The notes below the pieces were generated by a model that worked only from the letters and a program-made list of their open reading frames with translations, ran no database searches and was not told the origin of the DNA. Shown here one piece after another: positions 8,368 through 17,756 of a DNA stretch of 43,974 bases. Numbering within the stretch: the stretch's first letter is position 1; each line of letters starts with the position of its first letter. The translations under genes and the position numbers were made by a program. This stretch comes from Acidimicrobiales bacterium (GTDB taxonomy: Bacteria > Actinomycetota > Acidimicrobiia > Acidimicrobiales > MedAcidi-G1): positions 1 through 43,974 of the forward strand of contig JASMLT010000009.1 in the NCBI GenBank assembly GCA_030748555.1, in the 5' to 3' direction.

Positions 8368-8392
8368 TTACTCCCATCGTCGCTTATTTAGG

Positions 8393-8398
8393 ATTATA
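8393..8398 (-). promoter_or_regulatory. Candidate -10 element for hrcA operon
   Basis: The minus strand reads TATAAT, an exact consensus -10 hexamer, in the 52-base gap between lepA and hrcA and 36 bases ahead of the hrcA ATG. No good -35 is placed at 16-18 bases; a TTGAGT is at 23 bases. If used, the transcript would begin near 8386 and its short leader would contain the start-codon hairpin. Confidence 0.35.
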
Positions 8399-8409
8399 TA
8401 TTTATTGTT

Positions 8410-10194
8410 CTATTCTTCGAGACTCAAAGCGGAAACAAAAGCCTCTTGAGGAACATCAACACGACCAATTGACTTCATCTTTCTCTTGCCTTGCTTCTGC
8501 TTTTCCAATAATTTCCGCTTTCTTGTTATGTCACCTCCATAAAGCTTCGCTGTTACGTCTTTTCGGTACGCCCTGACAGTTTCACGGGCGATTATTCGAC
8601 CACCGATCGTGGCCTGTATCGGAACTTCGAATTGTTGACGAGGAATCAATTCCTTTAGTCTTTCTGCCATTTTTCGGCCGTATTCATAAGAGGCGTCACG
8701 GTGTACGACTGCACTAAAGGCATCTACAGACTCTCCTTGCAGCAATATGTCTACTCGCACAAGGTCAGAGTTCATATAACCGGCAGGTTCATAATCAAGA
8801 CTCGCGTAACCCTGAGTTCTGCTTTTCAATTGATCGAAGAAATTGAGAACTACTTCCGCTAAAGGAAGTTGATATTTAAGTTCTATTCGTTCAGGCGACA
8901 AATATGAAAGCTTTTCCAACTCGCCTCGCCGTCCTTGACAAAGCTCCATGAGCGTTCCCGTGTACTCCGCTGGAGATATCAAAGTGGTAGACAACCAAGG
9001 TTCTTCTATCGACGAGATCTCCCCCGCCGAAGGAAGATCGCAGGGATTGTCGATTTCTTCGACTTTTCCGCTCGTATGGACCACACGGTATTTAACTGAA
9101 GGTGCCGTGGTGATCAAATTAAGATCGAATTCTCTCTCTAGACGTTCTCGAACTATCTCCATGTGCAACAACCCTAGAAAACCACACCTGAACCCGAACC
9201 CGAGAGCAGACGAAGTATCCGGTTCGAAAGTAAAACTTGAATCGTTAAGTCTTAGCTTTTCTAAAGCATCTCTCAAATCTCCAAAATCATCTCCGTCTAT
9301 CGGATACAAACCGCTGAAAACCATTGGTTTAGGTTCTTGATATCCGGATAATGCTGACTGACTCCCACCATTCGTAGTTGTTATAGTTTCACCTGATCGA
9401 GCCTCCCCAACATCTTTTATCCCAGCGAGAACATAACCCACTTCGCCCGGCCCGAGACTTTTAACTGGTGTCATCTCAGGGCGCCAAACTCCAACTTCAT
9501 CAAGTTGATGATTAGTTCCAGCCTGCATAAATTTGATGGACATTCCAGCGTCTAAACGACCTTGCATTATCCGAACCGAAGACACGACACCTCGATATTG
9601 GTCAAAATGACTGTCAAAGACAAGTGCCTGAAGTGGCAAGTCTTCGTTAGCTTCAGGAGACGGGGTTTTTTCAACAACTGCGTCAAGAAGTTCCGACACC
9701 CCTTCGCCAGTTTTTGCACTGATTCGAAAAATTTCGTCAGTTGATATACCTAGAGCTTTTTCTATTTCTTCCGCGTACCGATCAGGTTCTGCTGCTGGTA
9801 AATCTATCTTGTTTAACACGGCCACGATTTCTAGATCATGCTCGAGCGCCTGATAACAGTTAGCTAAAGTTTGTGCTTCTATTCCCTGTGCTGCGTCAAC
9901 TACTAATATCACTCCTTCACATGCAGCTAAAGATCGACTGACTTCATAACCGAAATCAACGTGACCTGGTGTATCTATAAGGTTAATTACCGAGTCTTTC
10001 CAATCGAGTCGCACGCTTTGCAGCTTTATAGTTATCCCTCTCTCACGTTCCAAGTCCATAGAGTCGAGATATTGAGCTCGCATGTTTCTTTCATCTACAG
10101 CTCCACAAAGTTCAAGCATGCGGTCAGCCAGTGTCGACTTGCCGTGATCTATGTGAGCAATGATGGATGTATTACACATCTTTTTATTAGTCAT
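8410..10194 (-). CDS. lepA: Elongation factor 4 (LepA)
   Basis: A 594-residue translational GTPase that acts on stalled or mispositioned ribosomes. G1 is AHIDHGKST at 13-21, G3 is DTPGHVDF and G4 is NKID. The protein ends with the LepA-specific C-terminal domain ([30 protein letters not shown]). Length is typical. The ATG at 10194 is used; an ATG five codons later is possible, and neither has a strong Shine-Dalgarno sequence. It diverges from rpsT and precedes hrcA by 52 bases, so the two could be read together. Confidence 0.97.
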   Translation of the reverse strand: MTNKKMCNTSIIAHIDHGKSTLADRMLELCGAVDERNMRAQYLDSMDLERERGITIKLQSVRLDWKDSVINLIDTPGHVDFGYEVSRSLAACEGVILVVDAAQGIEAQTLANCYQALEHDLEIVAVLNKIDLPAAEPDRYAEEIEKALGISTDEIFRISAKTGEGVSELLDAVVEKTPSPEANEDLPLQALVFDSHFDQYRGVVSSVRIMQGRLDAGMSIKFMQAGTNHQLDEVGVWRPEMTPVKSLGPGEVGYVLAGIKDVGEARSGETITTTNGGSQSALSGYQEPKPMVFSGLYPIDGDDFGDLRDALEKLRLNDSSFTFEPDTSSALGFGFRCGFLGLLHMEIVRERLEREFDLNLITTAPSVKYRVVHTSGKVEEIDNPCDLPSAGEISSIEEPWLSTTLISPAEYTGTLMELCQGRRGELEKLSYLSPERIELKYQLPLAEVVLNFFDQLKSRTQGYASLDYEPAGYMNSDLVRVDILLQGESVDAFSAVVHRDASYEYGRKMAERLKELIPRQQFEVPIQATIGGRIIARETVRAYRKDVTAKLYGGDITRKRKLLEKQKQGKRKMKSIGRVDVPQEAFVSALSLEE

Positions 10195-10326
10195 CTCTGC
10201 CGACCGTACATTCTCGTGAGCTTAATTACATGAATTAAATTGGATTCTTTGCTTTCGTATGCTGTCCTGTATCTCGCTTCACACGCTAGGATTGAAGGCT
10301 GCTGAAAGAAAAGGTTGTATTTACCC

Positions 10327-10566
10327 GTGGCAAATATTAAAAGTGCAATAAAACGTAACCGTCAGAATGAAGTGCGACGTTCAAGAAATCGGTCTGTTCG
10401 TTCAGAAATGCGTACACTTGTGAAAGCAGCTAGGGACTCAGGTACTGCTGAAGATACTGTTGCCGCTATCAAAAAGATTGACAGAGCTGCCGCTAAAGGT
10501 ATTATCCATGCCAATAAGGCATCCCGCGAAAAATCTAGACTTCAGAAAAGTTTAAACAACAGTTAA
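10327..10566 (+). CDS. rpsT: 30S ribosomal protein S20
   Basis: A 79-residue basic primary 16S rRNA-binding protein of the small subunit. The N-terminus ANIKSAIKRNRQNEVRR is the S20 signature, and the Ala/Lys-rich helical remainder ends in LQKSLNNS. The start is taken as the GTG at 10327, because S20 proteins begin with (M)ANIKSA; an upstream in-frame TTG would add four residues but sits on top of the AAAGG sequence. That AAAGG is about 12 bases before the GTG. It is divergent from lepA and converges on holA (4 bases), an arrangement of three genes that is widely conserved. Confidence 0.97.
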   Translation: MANIKSAIKRNRQNEVRRSRNRSVRSEMRTLVKAARDSGTAEDTVAAIKKIDRAAAKGIIHANKASREKSRLQKSLNNS

Positions 10567-10570
10567 CTGG

Positions 10571-11581
10571 TTATCTCATTGCCGCTAATCGAGCCACTAG
10601 CACCTCTGCAACTAGTTCAGGTGGCCAACCTTTCTTCCCTTTTAAATCAAGATCTGCCTCAGCTATAAGCCCTATAGCTCTGAAAATATTCTTTTTTCCT
10701 AATCTTTGAGATGTGGAAAGAATCTTTTTTGCCGGATATGCACTGACTGAAAGCACTTCTGCTGCTTTTTTTTCGTCGTTCAATCCTGAACCTTCGAGAC
10801 GTAACATTTTTTCGTAGTGAGAGTGAAGTAGGGCTAACACTCCTAACGGATGTCGACCATCCGCCCTGAGCATCCTTTTAAGTCTTTCCAACGCTTCAGG
10901 GATTTTACCGGAGTCTATAGAGTCCGTTAAATCCCATGGCATAACTGACCCAGCATCTCCGAGGTAAAGTTCCACATCTTTGAGTTCTAATGCTTCGCCG
11001 CCTCCGTAGACGGAAGCCAAAACTTCTAAAAGTGCAAAAACTTTCGTGCGGTCTTCACCAAAGTGGTCTGCTATATGTTTGCGTGCCTCTCGAGTAATTT
11101 CTACAGATGCTTCGTCTAGTAATTCTGATAACCATTTATCCGCCTGTTTTCCTTTTCCGGTAGTTAACTTCTCAAAGATTCCTCCGGAATTTTCAATCGC
11201 TTCAAGCAAACTCTTGGGAACAGGTGACAATCTCTGTTGTTGCGGATTGTTTCCTTTCTCCCATACGAGTATCAAAGAAGTCGTTTCTAAAGGGGAATTC
11301 AGGTATTCGATTAGAGGTTCAAGATCCTCTTTCTTGCTGAAACGACCGACGTGTCGCCCTACCACAACCCTGCTTTGAGTCAAGAAAGGGGCAGTTTGTG
11401 CAGAGTCAACCAACTTTCCTATATGGAACTGTTCTGAGAAGCGGTAATTTTCCTCGGTTAATTCCTCCAAAGCAAGGCTTCTATCTTCGCCACCTAAGGC
11501 TTTTTCTAAATGTGTGTTGAGCGACCTGGAGATTAACACGTCGTCGTCTCCTGATATGAGCACTATTGGAACCTTAGTCAT
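10571..11581 (-). CDS. holA: DNA polymerase III subunit delta
   Basis: A 336-residue clamp-loader delta subunit, which opens the sliding clamp and forms part of the DnaX complex. The N-terminal ISGDDDVLISRSLNTHL and the later QTAPFLTQSRVVVGRHV match the degenerate AAA+ module of HolA; the C-terminal collar helices carry LLRADGRHPLGVLALLHSHYEKML, written here in part only, and end in PPELVAEVLVARLAAMR. Adjacent to rpsT in a conserved neighbourhood, which supports the call. Length is in the normal range. Confidence 0.92.
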   Translation of the reverse strand: MTKVPIVLISGDDDVLISRSLNTHLEKALGGEDRSLALEELTEENYRFSEQFHIGKLVDSAQTAPFLTQSRVVVGRHVGRFSKKEDLEPLIEYLNSPLETTSLILVWEKGNNPQQQRLSPVPKSLLEAIENSGGIFEKLTTGKGKQADKWLSELLDEASVEITREARKHIADHFGEDRTKVFALLEVLASVYGGGEALELKDVELYLGDAGSVMPWDLTDSIDSGKIPEALERLKRMLRADGRHPLGVLALLHSHYEKMLRLEGSGLNDEKKAAEVLSVSAYPAKKILSTSQRLGKKNIFRAIGLIAEADLDLKGKKGWPPELVAEVLVARLAAMR

Positions 11582-11605
11582 TTGCGATTCTGCTCATCTT
11601 TTGAC

Positions 11606-13072
11606 TTACACAAATTCCATAACTCCGTCCTCAAGTGAGGTGTTGCGCGAAAGCATTTTTTTATCTCTGTAGAAATCCTGAGTGTTTAGCCAAGGTTCAC
11701 GGTCACCTTGCTTCGGCATTTCCGACATGGATCTTTTCATATACCCTGAAGAGAATCCTTCTATCCAGTCTCTTTGAGGCATGTCCATGTCACTTTCTCT
11801 GAGTCTCGGAGTTGCTCTTTTGGTTCCAGTTTTTTTCATATGGTTCAAAATGCGGCACGCGTAAGAACTATTGATGTCTGCTCGTAAAGTCCAAGAAGCA
11901 TTTATGTAGCCGAAAGTAGAAATCAAATTAGGCACATCTGAGTATGCAAGGCCTTTGTATATCCAAGTCTCTGAGAAATCGACAGGGTCACCATCTATTC
12001 TGAAATTCACTTCGCCCAGAGTCACAAGATTTAAACCTGTTGCGGTGACAATAATATCGGCTTTCAATTCGTCACCATTTTTCAGCAAAAGCCCTTCTGG
12101 AGTAAAACGGTCGATCGTTTCAGTCACGACTGAGACTTTCTTTTTTCGAATTGATTTAAATAGGTCACCGTTGGGGATTAGACACAGTCGTTCGTCCCAA
12201 GGGTTGTAAGAGGGGGTGAAATGGCGTTCGACGTCGTAATCTGGACCTAAAGCCATTCGGACACCTGAAAGCAGTTTCTCTTTGACTTTTTCAGGATCCT
12301 TTCTGGTCAATTTGTAAATGTAGTTCTGACCGAAAATATTTTTCTTCCTGGTCAAATAATAAGCAACTCTCTCAGGCAATATTTTTCTCAACAGACCCGC
12401 GAAGGCATCATGATCGGGACGTGCCACCACATAGGTGGGTGACCTTTGAAGCATCACGACATGTTCGGCAGTGTCGGCCATTGCAGGAACAAGTGTCACC
12501 GCTGTGGCTCCAGAACCTATGACAACAACCTTCTTGTCCGCATAGTCAATATCCTCCGGCCATTCTTGTGGGTGCACGATTTGCCCAGAATATGATTCCA
12601 CTCCTTCGAAGGAAGGTGTGTATCCGGATTTGTAACTGTAATAACCGGAACACATCAATAGAAAGTTGCACGCGTACTCAATGATCTCTCCAGTTGTGTT
12701 GTTAGACACTTTCAGGGTCCACCGGTCTTTTTGATTTGACCACTCAGCGGTAGAGACGAGATGGTTGAATTTGATTTTCTCCTTGATATTAAATTCATCA
12801 ACTGTTTCTTCCAGGTATTCAAGAATAGCCGGTCCATCGGCAATGGATTTTGCCGCCTTCCATGGTTTGAAGCTGAAACCCAAAGTATGCATATCACTGT
12901 CTGAACGAATTCCCGGATATCGAAACAAGTCCCAGGTGCCACCCAAATTTGGTCTTCCTTCAAGTATCACGAAGGAACGATCGGGGCATTCTTTCTGAAG
13001 ACGGTAAGCAGATCCAATACCAGAGATGCCAGCACCAACAACTATGACGTCAAAATAATTTTCTTCTGCCAT
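11606..13072 (-). CDS. EthA-type flavin monooxygenase (Baeyer-Villiger class)
   Basis: A 488-residue FAD/NADPH monooxygenase. The FAD site is GAGISG at 13-18, followed by GGTWDLFRYPGIRSDSDM, the strongly conserved stretch of the mycobacterial EthA group. The Baeyer-Villiger fingerprint region reads YSGQIVHPQEWP, and the NADPH site is VIGSGATAV. Such enzymes insert oxygen into ketones or oxidise sulfur. A good GAGGG lies ahead of the ATG. It lies 45 bases downstream of an SDR on the same strand, so alcohol-to-ketone oxidation followed by ester formation is a plausible pair of steps. The true substrate is not visible. Confidence 0.88.
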   Translation of the reverse strand: MAEENYFDVIVVGAGISGIGSAYRLQKECPDRSFVILEGRPNLGGTWDLFRYPGIRSDSDMHTLGFSFKPWKAAKSIADGPAILEYLEETVDEFNIKEKIKFNHLVSTAEWSNQKDRWTLKVSNNTTGEIIEYACNFLLMCSGYYSYKSGYTPSFEGVESYSGQIVHPQEWPEDIDYADKKVVVIGSGATAVTLVPAMADTAEHVVMLQRSPTYVVARPDHDAFAGLLRKILPERVAYYLTRKKNIFGQNYIYKLTRKDPEKVKEKLLSGVRMALGPDYDVERHFTPSYNPWDERLCLIPNGDLFKSIRKKKVSVVTETIDRFTPEGLLLKNGDELKADIIVTATGLNLVTLGEVNFRIDGDPVDFSETWIYKGLAYSDVPNLISTFGYINASWTLRADINSSYACRILNHMKKTGTKRATPRLRESDMDMPQRDWIEGFSSGYMKRSMSEMPKQGDREPWLNTQDFYRDKKMLSRNTSLEDGVMEFV

Positions 13073-13117
13073 TGCCCTCTCTACTGTCTTCGCTGTTATT
13101 CATTGTAGGTGCGAAAT

Positions 13118-13885
13118 TCATCGCATTATTCCACCGCCATCAATTACAATTGATTGCCCATTTACCTTCTCGGAACCTTCAGAGGAAAGCCATGTCACCG
13201 TTTCAGCTATCTGCTCAGGTTTTATAAGTTCGCCAGTTGGGGAAATCCTCTCAAGAGTCCTCTTAGCGCGATCCGTCAGCTCCCCATTTGAATCTCTAAT
13301 CATCGGAGTGTCGACTAATCCTGGAAGAATTGCGTTGCAGCGAATCCCAAACTTTCCATATTCAACTGCAACTGATTTAGTTAACCCCACCACACCATGC
13401 TTAGCCGCCGTGTAATGAGCTTGACCTGGAGCAGGTACTATTCCAGCCCCTGAAGAGGTGTTTACTATCACTCCCCCCAAACCGGATTCGAGCATGTGCA
13501 TTATTTCATATTTCATGCAGATGAAAACTGAAGTCAAGTTTGTTTTAATCATCTCAGACCAGTTCTCCATTTTGAGTTCGTGGAACTTGCTGCTCGGGTG
13601 GTTGATACCTGCATTGTTGAAAGCAATGTCTAAACGTCCGTTTTCAGCAACAATTTCACTCAATGTGGATGCAACAAGATCCTCTTCACTTACATCCACA
13701 CAATGAGTGGAAAATCCACTCTTTAGATTTCTAACAATTTCAGAAGTCGACAGAATTCCCTGTTCATCTACATCAATGAGAGCCACGTGTGAAGCACCCT
13801 CTTTTGCGAAAGCTTCTGCCGTTGAACGACCAATACCACTAGCCGCTCCGGTGACCAAGGCAATTTTTCCCTCGAGTACCCCCAT
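13118..13885 (-). CDS. Short-chain dehydrogenase/reductase
   Basis: A 255-residue classical SDR oxidoreductase using NAD(P). The cofactor motif is TGAASGIG, followed by NNAG and the catalytic triad region NTSSGAG with YTAAKHG. The C-terminus ends in the usual VNGQSIVIDGGG. Asp in IDVDE after the second strand suggests NAD preference. The ATG is preceded by AAAGGA at good spacing. It is first in a two-gene unit with the EthA-type monooxygenase and diverges from the gene at 14013 across 127 bases that must contain both promoters. Confidence 0.93.
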   Translation of the reverse strand: MGVLEGKIALVTGAASGIGRSTAEAFAKEGASHVALIDVDEQGILSTSEIVRNLKSGFSTHCVDVSEEDLVASTLSEIVAENGRLDIAFNNAGINHPSSKFHELKMENWSEMIKTNLTSVFICMKYEIMHMLESGLGGVIVNTSSGAGIVPAPGQAHYTAAKHGVVGLTKSVAVEYGKFGIRCNAILPGLVDTPMIRDSNGELTDRAKRTLERISPTGELIKPEQIAETVTWLSSEGSEKVNGQSIVIDGGGIMR

Positions 13886-14012
13886 AGCTTCCTTTCTTAT
13901 TAAACATTCCGAGATCTCTTACCTTATTTTTCCACTGAAATATGTAAGATGCCGAATTGATGACAATTAAGATCTTTGTCTACCGTCAGGTTTAACACTA
14001 AATGGAGGATTT

Positions 14013-15113
14013 ATGACAGTCTCTTCCTGGGACGACTACCCAGTCCATCAATCATCTCAATTCATTGCACATCCTTCCACAAGCGACAGAAATTTCTATG
14101 ACCGCTACTACTTCAACCTTCATCCGTGTTCTGACGAACTATTCGCTATTTTTGGACTTGGACAATACCCAAACCTTGGTGTGACGGATGCATTTATAGA
14201 TGTCCGACACAAAGACAAACAGCACATTGTGCGATCTTCAACAGAACTAGTTGATCGTTCTGAAATAAAAGTGGGACCTATATCCATCGAAGTCATAGAG
14301 CCTCTTCGGAAACTACGTGTTGTTTGCGAACCCACTGAACACACTGTGAGCATGGACGTGACATGGGAGGCTTCCATGGCAGCCCATGCAGAACCACATC
14401 AGTACATTAGAAACAAAGGGCGAGTTGTGTTTGACACACAACGTTTCGCACAAAATGGAAAATGGTCCGGCGAACTAACCGTTGCAGGCGAAACTTACGA
14501 AGTTTCACCTGAAAGCTGGTGGGGAGCACGAGATCGCTCTTGGGGTATTCGACCTGTAGGTGAACCAGAAGGTGACGGCATTCGTCAAGGCACCAATGTC
14601 ATGAGTGGGATGTGGAATTACTTTCCGATGCAATTCGACGACCATTCAATTCTGTACATGTGCCATGAACAAGAAGATGGAACACGACTTTTGGAAGAAG
14701 CGGTGAGGATTTGGAACGATGGCAGCGACTCCGAGTGGTTAGGCCGACCAGAGTGGCATCATGAAATGATCTCCGGAACAAGGCTACTTAAAAAGTCGAC
14801 AATATCTTTCAATGAAATACCTGGATCTCCTTTTAAGATCGAATGTGACTCCCTTCTGCCGAATTGGGTTTCGATAGGCACTGGTTATGGAATCGATTCT
14901 GATTGGAGACATGGCATGCATCAAGGGCAAAACATAGTCCAGGGTTTAGTTCTCGATGTCGACGAAATAAGACCGCTAGCCCAGTATGGAATCGTCGACC
15001 ATGTAGGACGATTTTCTTACGATGGAAATGTCGGATATGGCCTTTATGAGCACGGTTTTTTCGGTCCCTTTGCTCCTATGGGCTTAGAAGATCGCGGATC
15101 ATTAGCCCCTTGA
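14013..15113 (+). CDS. AttH/CrtC lipocalin-like protein (DUF7064/7065 type)
   Basis: A 366-residue cytosolic protein with no signal peptide. It is all-beta in appearance, with many Trp and Asp residues, and contains WGARDRSWGIRPVG, which I associate with the two-lobed lipocalin-like family that includes AttH and hydroxyneurosporene synthase relatives. Function in this branch is unknown; in Actinobacteria it often occurs beside lipid-degradation genes, as here. The start has an excellent GGAGG 5 bases from ATG. Its last codons overlap the next gene as TTGA, so the two are likely translationally coupled. Confidence 0.7.
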   Translation: MTVSSWDDYPVHQSSQFIAHPSTSDRNFYDRYYFNLHPCSDELFAIFGLGQYPNLGVTDAFIDVRHKDKQHIVRSSTELVDRSEIKVGPISIEVIEPLRKLRVVCEPTEHTVSMDVTWEASMAAHAEPHQYIRNKGRVVFDTQRFAQNGKWSGELTVAGETYEVSPESWWGARDRSWGIRPVGEPEGDGIRQGTNVMSGMWNYFPMQFDDHSILYMCHEQEDGTRLLEEAVRIWNDGSDSEWLGRPEWHHEMISGTRLLKKSTISFNEIPGSPFKIECDSLLPNWVSIGTGYGIDSDWRHGMHQGQNIVQGLVLDVDEIRPLAQYGIVDHVGRFSYDGNVGYGLYEHGFFGPFAPMGLEDRGSLAP

Positions 15114-16417
15114 TCGAAAAAAAATTCACTAATTATTTTGCTAAAACAAAAGTGAAACGCCTCGCGGTTCTTCTGGTGTTGCCGTTGATAATCTCTGCCT
15201 GTGGAAATACAGCCGATCTGATCTCCTCAACCAGCACTACAACACCAAGCACTACCGTCGTGATATCCGAAGATATTTCTTCAGATGTGACTGCTGAGCC
15301 GGTGTTTTCTCCCGAGCAAAACTGGACCTCAGATTCCACTTGGGACATGTGTCTCATAAACGCCCCTGAAGGTCGTAAATATGAATGGTTGAACTACACG
15401 ACTTGGATGTCTCTTGAACGACAACGTAGAGAGTTTCCGAAATCTCTCATTCCAGAAATAACTGGATCCACCACTGCGTTCGTTTCTCCTGAAGAGAACA
15501 ATAGTGACTATGAAACATTGATTAAAAATTTTATTGATGCTCGTTGTGACTTGATTGTCACCATCGGAGCCGAGATAAGTAAGGAAACAGAAATCAGCGC
15601 TCTCCAATACCCTGACGTCGATTTCATAGGGATTGACCAACAATACGAAAAACAGTATCCGAACTTGGCCTCTCTGCTTTTTCCGGAAGATCATGCAGGA
15701 TTTCTCGTCGGAGCACTCGCAGCGTCAGCGACTGTGAGCAAAATCGTTGCCGTGGTACTTGACTCCGACACAGAACCTTCATCTGTTGCCTACGGGGATG
15801 GTTTTGCCAATGGTGTCAACCACGTCGATCCCAATACCGATGTTGTTTCAATTTCTCATCCCGGTGATGGTGGGAAGCCCGACGCTGACTGGGGAGTAAA
15901 AGCAGCACACGAAGCTCTCGACTATGGGGCTGACGTCATCTTCGCTCCCGGAAGTGGAAGTGGAAGTGGAGCATTAAAAGAAGTAGCTGGGACAGGATTT
16001 GATGCCCGAAATGAAGCGTTGTGTATAGGTGCAGAGGTGGATGATTTCTTTTCACTTCTCCAAGCTCGACGATGCCTTCTCACCAATGTCATAAAACTGC
16101 CAAACGAATTCCAAGATCTGTATTGGAGGCCAGACAGACCAGCTGTCATCAAACAATTCGAAAACGCCTTACATCTGCCGTCTGAATATGAAAGCGAGAA
16201 CACCCACTCCACACTGGCTCTAATCAGCAGAGAATTTTTCCTCGGAGGCAATCCTTCTGGTGTCCATATCGGACCAGTCGGATTGGGTAGATTCAACTCT
16301 TGGGGTGCTCACAAGATAGGAGAACCTAATCGTAACTTTTTACCATCCGAGGAACTGAAAGCAATGCTGTCTGAACTCACCAGATCCCTTTGGGTCGGTA
16401 AAATTCCAACCTTGTAA
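15110..16417 (+). CDS. BMP/PnrA-family substrate-binding lipoprotein
   Basis: A 435-residue exported lipoprotein. LIISAC provides a good lipobox with Cys at 31 from the TTG start; a GTG at 15152 would give a shorter signal peptide with Cys 17 and is a real alternative. A Thr/Ser-rich linker leads to a BMP (Med/PnrA) type periplasmic-binding domain, marked by FIGIDQQY, DHAGFLVGALAA, YGDGFANGVN and GADVIFAPGSGSGSG. BMP proteins usually bind nucleosides for an ABC importer, but no permease or ATPase gene is nearby. It overlaps the lipocalin-like gene and is followed by acyl-CoA dehydrogenases, so it may have a different ligand. Confidence 0.82.
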   Translation: MIEKKFTNYFAKTKVKRLAVLLVLPLIISACGNTADLISSTSTTTPSTTVVISEDISSDVTAEPVFSPEQNWTSDSTWDMCLINAPEGRKYEWLNYTTWMSLERQRREFPKSLIPEITGSTTAFVSPEENNSDYETLIKNFIDARCDLIVTIGAEISKETEISALQYPDVDFIGIDQQYEKQYPNLASLLFPEDHAGFLVGALAASATVSKIVAVVLDSDTEPSSVAYGDGFANGVNHVDPNTDVVSISHPGDGGKPDADWGVKAAHEALDYGADVIFAPGSGSGSGALKEVAGTGFDARNEALCIGAEVDDFFSLLQARRCLLTNVIKLPNEFQDLYWRPDRPAVIKQFENALHLPSEYESENTHSTLALISREFFLGGNPSGVHIGPVGLGRFNSWGAHKIGEPNRNFLPSEELKAMLSELTRSLWVGKIPTL

Positions 16418-16483
16418 AACACACCTTTAGGAATTTTCTCCCAGCAATTGCACTCGGGTGACAAGTGGCACTACTTTCATTTA

Positions 16484-17713
16484 ATGCAAGAAAACGACCA
16501 AATTCTCGACTCCCCCATCCAGGACGAAGAATCCTTCCGAACTGCCGTGCTGGATTTTCTAGAAGGCAACTGTGAACGCGTCAAAGAATCCGAATCAAGT
16601 TTGGAAGATGACCCTGAACGCGTAAAAGAATGTAGGAAGTTTCAAAAAGAACTACATGAAGCGGGGTTAGCAGCCTTGTCATACTCCAAAGAATATGGAG
16701 GCGCTGGGCTGACTAAAAAGCATCAGGAACTTTTTGATGAGATAGCAAGAGAGTGGCGCCTTCCTAACAGCCCACTTTACATCTCACACGGCATGTGTCT
16801 ACCAATGCTGGATCAATATGGAACAGACGAGCAGAAGAAAACTTTCATGAAGGAATGTATTTCGGGAGAGAAAATATGGTGCCAGTTGTTTTCTGAGCCG
16901 GGTGCTGGATCAGATGTCGCGAGTTTGTCAACACGTGCAAATAAAGATGGTGACGAGTGGGTCATTTCAGGGCAAAAAGTTTGGACATCAGGAGCGCACT
17001 ACGCGGACTTAGGGTTGGTCGTCGCTAGAACCGACCCGTCACTTCCGAAGCATAAGGGACTTTCGATGTTCATAGTTGATTTCAACGACCCCACCGTGGA
17101 AGTAAAACCGTTGAAACAAATCTCAGGTGGAAGTGGTTTCAACGAAGTGTTTTTCAATGAGACCAGAGTCCCTTCAAATCGGTTACTCGGTGACCTTAAC
17201 CAAGGTTGGAACCTCGCAGTTTCAATGCTCATGTTTGAGCGTGTTTCCATAGGAGCCGGCGGTGGATCTTTGACAGCGGATCGAAGTCCAACACTCATAG
17301 AGTTAGCGAAAACTTTGAACAAGAACACTGACCCGCACATCAGACAGATACTTTCCGACCTCTGGATTCGAGAAAAAATTCGCCGATTCATCGGACAACG
17401 GGTGCGTGACTCCGTAGCTGCTGGCCGTGTGCCCGGTCCTGAAGGATCAATTGCGAAACTTAATGGTTCATTATTAGCTCGACTTTTCCGCGATGCCTCG
17501 ATGGAAATCATCGGCACCAGCGGGCAGGCTTGGGAAATTGGAGACGAAGAGGCTGAAAAATGGGCGGTTGGATGCCTAGCGGCGTCTGGGGTGAGCATCG
17601 CGGGTGGGACAGATGAAGTTCAACGGAATATAATTGGCGAAAGAGTTCTTGCCTTACCTAAAGAACCGGATCCTTACAAGGGTGCTTCCTGGGATTCTGT
17701 TCCGCGAAATTGA
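16484..17713 (+). CDS. Acyl-CoA dehydrogenase (full-length FadE type)
   Basis: A 409-residue FAD-dependent acyl-CoA dehydrogenase that introduces a double bond at C2-C3 of an acyl-CoA. The signature CQLFSEPGAGSDVASL, the FAD contact WTSGAHYAD and the terminal GGTDEVQRNIIGERV are intact, so it should be active alone. The ATG at 16484 is preferred as it gives the usual N-terminus; an in-frame TTG at 16448 adds 12 residues. It is the first of three acyl-CoA dehydrogenases on this strand, 43 bases ahead of the second. Length and motif set resemble actinobacterial FadE proteins for branched or cyclic substrates. Confidence 0.93.
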   Translation: MQENDQILDSPIQDEESFRTAVLDFLEGNCERVKESESSLEDDPERVKECRKFQKELHEAGLAALSYSKEYGGAGLTKKHQELFDEIAREWRLPNSPLYISHGMCLPMLDQYGTDEQKKTFMKECISGEKIWCQLFSEPGAGSDVASLSTRANKDGDEWVISGQKVWTSGAHYADLGLVVARTDPSLPKHKGLSMFIVDFNDPTVEVKPLKQISGGSGFNEVFFNETRVPSNRLLGDLNQGWNLAVSMLMFERVSIGAGGGSLTADRSPTLIELAKTLNKNTDPHIRQILSDLWIREKIRRFIGQRVRDSVAAGRVPGPEGSIAKLNGSLLARLFRDASMEIIGTSGQAWEIGDEEAEKWAVGCLAASGVSIAGGTDEVQRNIIGERVLALPKEPDPYKGASWDSVPRN

Positions 17714-17756
17714 CTTTTCGTTGCAGGCATAGCGGCATTTAATTTGAAAGGTTTAA

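Noticed and set aside
10222..10238. TTAATT-ACATG-AATTAA inverted repeat between lepA and rpsT
   Set aside because: Short, purely A-T arms that are common by chance in AT-rich promoter DNA.
16999..17598. Minus-strand 199-residue open frame
   Set aside because: Antisense to an acyl-CoA dehydrogenase with complete motifs; Ser/Pro/Arg-rich with no domain.
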